Shown: positions 3,541 to 5,267 of the stretch, one piece after another
Numbering within the stretch: the stretch's first letter is position 1
Layout: each line of letters begins with the position of its first letter
Assembly (NCBI GenBank): GCA_029013165.1
Contig: JAQXMV010000016.1
Span: forward strand, 1-5,267
DNA from: Oscillospiraceae bacterium
GTDB taxonomy: Bacteria; Bacillota; Clostridia; Oscillospirales; Acutalibacteraceae
DNA: 5,267 nt
Direction of reading: 5' to 3'
Made by a program: the position numbers and the translations under genes
Notes under the pieces: generated by a model
Seen by the model: the letters and a program-made list of their open reading frames with translations, nothing else
What the model was told of the DNA's origin: nothing
The model's database searches: none

Positions 3541-5267
3541 ATGATCAATGTAACTCTCAAGGGCGGCGTTGTCCGTGAATATGAAAACGGCATCTCCGTG
3601 CTGGAAATCGCCAAGAGTCTCGGCGCGGGACTTTATAAGTCTGCCTGCCTTGCCCGAGTAGACTCTCAGGTCTGTGATCTGCGCACTGTGCTCGATAAGG
3701 ACTGCGAGGTGGAGATTCTCACCTTTGACGACGAGGAGGGAAAAAAGACCTTCCGCCACACCTGCTCCCATGTTCTGGCTCAGGCGGTCAAAAGACTTTA
3801 TCCGGAGACGAAGCTGGCCATCGGGCCGGCCGTTGACGCAGGCTTCTATTATGACTTCGACAGTCCTGTGAATTTCACCCCGGAAATCCTCGAAAAAATC
3901 GAGGCGGAGATGAAAAAGATCGTCAAGGAGGGCCTGGTTCTCGAGAAATTTGAGCTGGAGCCTGACGAGGCCATTGCTCTCATGGAGAGCCGCGGCGAAA
4001 GCTATAAGGTGGAGCTTGTCAAAGAGCACGCGGATAAGGGGGAGAAGATATCTTTTTATCGCCAGGGCGAATTTGAAGAGCTCTGTGCAGGTCCGCACAT
4101 TCCCGACACCTCAAGAATCAAGGCTTTCAAGCTGACCTCATGCACCGGCGCCTATTGGCGCGGCGACAGCAAAAACAAGATGCTGCAGAGAATATACGGC
4201 ACCGCTTTCACCAAGGCAAGCGATCTGGAGGCTCATTTGGCCGCTATCGAAGAGGCCAAAAAGCGTGACCACAATAAGCTGGGCAGAGAGCTGGAGCTTT
4301 TCACCACCGTTGACTATGTCGGTCAGGGCCTGCCCATCATGCTGCCCAAGGGCACCGATATCATTCAGACGCTTCAGCGCTTTGTGGAAGACGAGGAGAG
4401 AAGAAGAGGCTGGCAGAGAACGAAGACGCCGCTGATGGCCAAGAGTGATCTGTATAAGATCTCCGGCCACTGGGATCACTATCAGGACGGTATGTTTATT
4501 CTCGGCAATGAAGAGACCGATGAGGAGGTCTTTGCTCTGCGTCCCATGACCTGTCCTTTCCAATATCAGGCCTACCTCAACAGAGCCCGTTCCTATCGGG
4601 ATCTGCCCATGAGACTGGCCGAGACCTCCACGCTTTTCCGCAATGAGGCCAGCGGTGAAATGCACGGACTGATCCGTGTCCGCCAGTTCACGATCTCAGA
4701 GGGACATCTGATGTGTACGCCGGAGCAGCTCGAGGATGAGTTCAAGCGCTGTCTGGAGCTGACCAACTACATGCTGGAGACTCTGGGACTGAAAGAAGAT
4801 GTTTCCTACCGTTTCTCACAGTGGGATCCCGAGGACACCGAGAAATACATCGGAACCAAGGAACAGTGGGATGAAACCCAGGCCATGATGAAAAAGATTC
4901 TCGATCATCTGGGCATCGAATATAAAATCGGTATCGGTGAAGCGGCTTTCTACGGCCCGAAGCTGGATATTCAGATCAAGAATGTTCACGGCAAGGAGGA
5001 TACGCTGATCACCATTCAGATCGACCGTCTCCTTGCGGAAAAATTCGGTATGGAATATGTGGACAGAGACGGCACCAAGAAGATTCCCTGCATTATCCAC
5101 AGAACCTCCATCGGCTGCTATGAGAGAACCCTCGCTCTGCTGATCGAAAAATATGCCGGTGCCTTCCCTGTTTGGCTGGCTCCGGAGCAGGTTCGCATTC
5201 TGCCCATTGCCGACCGCCATCAGGATGCTGCCTATGCCGTCAAGGAAGCACTGGACAGAAGTGGTAT
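3541..5267 (+). CDS. thrS: Threonyl-tRNA synthetase, C-terminus cut by the window edge
   Basis: Class II ThrRS, which charges tRNA-Thr and hydrolyses Ser-tRNA-Thr; 575 codons of the usual 640 or so are present without a stop. Domains: TGS (1-60), editing domain with HxxxH (His73, His77) and CAGPH (Cys182, His186), at the same numbers as E. coli ThrRS, and a catalytic core from about 250. Core marks are motif 2 FRNEASGEMHGLIRVRQFT (366-384), zinc ligands Cys338, His389 and His520, and motif 3 IGCYERTLALL (524-534). WLAPEQVRILPIADRH (546 on) opens the anticodon-binding domain, which is cut. Several blocks depart from the E. coli form: TCPFQYQAY for NCPGHVQIF, TISEGH for TQDDAH, and IQIDRLLAEKF for VQLDFSLPSRL. 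AAGAGG (3526-3531) nine bases before ATG supports the start. It is controlled by the T-box leader upstream. Not fused to another domain in the part seen. Confidence 0.96.
   Translation, partial: MINVTLKGGVVREYENGISVLEIAKSLGAGLYKSACLARVDSQVCDLRTVLDKDCEVEILTFDDEEGKKTFRHTCSHVLAQAVKRLYPETKLAIGPAVDAGFYYDFDSPVNFTPEILEKIEAEMKKIVKEGLVLEKFELEPDEAIALMESRGESYKVELVKEHADKGEKISFYRQGEFEELCAGPHIPDTSRIKAFKLTSCTGAYWRGDSKNKMLQRIYGTAFTKASDLEAHLAAIEEAKKRDHNKLGRELELFTTVDYVGQGLPIMLPKGTDIIQTLQRFVEDEERRRGWQRTKTPLMAKSDLYKISGHWDHYQDGMFILGNEETDEEVFALRPMTCPFQYQAYLNRARSYRDLPMRLAETSTLFRNEASGEMHGLIRVRQFTISEGHLMCTPEQLEDEFKRCLELTNYMLETLGLKEDVSYRFSQWDPEDTEKYIGTKEQWDETQAMMKKILDHLGIEYKIGIGEAAFYGPKLDIQIKNVHGKEDTLITIQIDRLLAEKFGMEYVDRDGTKKIPCIIHRTSIGCYERTLALLIEKYAGAFPVWLAPEQVRILPIADRHQDAAYAVKEALDRSG

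Noticed and set aside
3329..3544. 71-codon plus-strand open frame in the thrS leader
   Set aside because: It spans the T-box specifier, antiterminator and terminator; the sequence is explained by RNA structure. I see no ribosome binding site in front, so a leader peptide is unlikely.
3409..4098. 229-codon minus-strand open frame, and similar ones at 4138-4665 and 4816-5220
   Set aside because: All are antisense to thrS or its T-box leader, without ribosome binding sites or family resemblance.

Overview
The window looks like chromosomal housekeeping DNA from a Gram-positive Firmicute, most likely a moderately GC-rich member of the Clostridia. That reading rests on strong AGGAG-type ribosome binding sites, sigma-A-like promoters, U-tract terminators, a transcriptional T-box leader on thrS and codon use that mixes AGA with CGC. 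The genus cannot be fixed from this sequence. No mobile element, CRISPR array, rRNA or tRNA gene is visible.

Layout. (1) Positions 1-194, minus strand: the 5' end of an S51 (peptidase E-like) gene, visibly more AT-rich than the rest. (2) Positions 195-355: a divergent control region with one promoter per strand. (3) Positions 356-1466, plus strand: overlapping tsaE and tsaB, two subunits of the machinery that makes t6A on tRNAs, closed by a terminator. tsaD and rimI, which often follow, are not here. (4) Positions 1520-3147: a new promoter, rpiB, then a gene for a membrane-anchored or secreted GH18 glycosidase, ending in a strong terminator; the two look like one operon. (5) Positions 3173-5267: promoter, a roughly 330-nt T-box riboswitch with an ACC (Thr) specifier, and thrS for threonyl-tRNA synthetase, which runs off the right edge after 575 codons.

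How the parts relate. tsaE/tsaB and thrS both act on threonine and tRNA: t6A synthesis uses threonine and modifies ANN-decoding tRNAs, including tRNA-Thr, which ThrRS charges. They are in separate transcription units, so this is a thematic link only. The T-box makes thrS expression respond to uncharged tRNA-Thr. rpiB and the GH18 gene share a transcript but no obvious pathway.

I found no convincing undescribed system. The points most worth checking are an altered GH18 catalytic motif (Asp to His), a ThrRS with non-canonical motif 2 and zinc-site surroundings, a tsaE gene that probably starts at TTG rather than the upstream GTG, and the fact that all four promoters I can place carry an extended -10 TGn.
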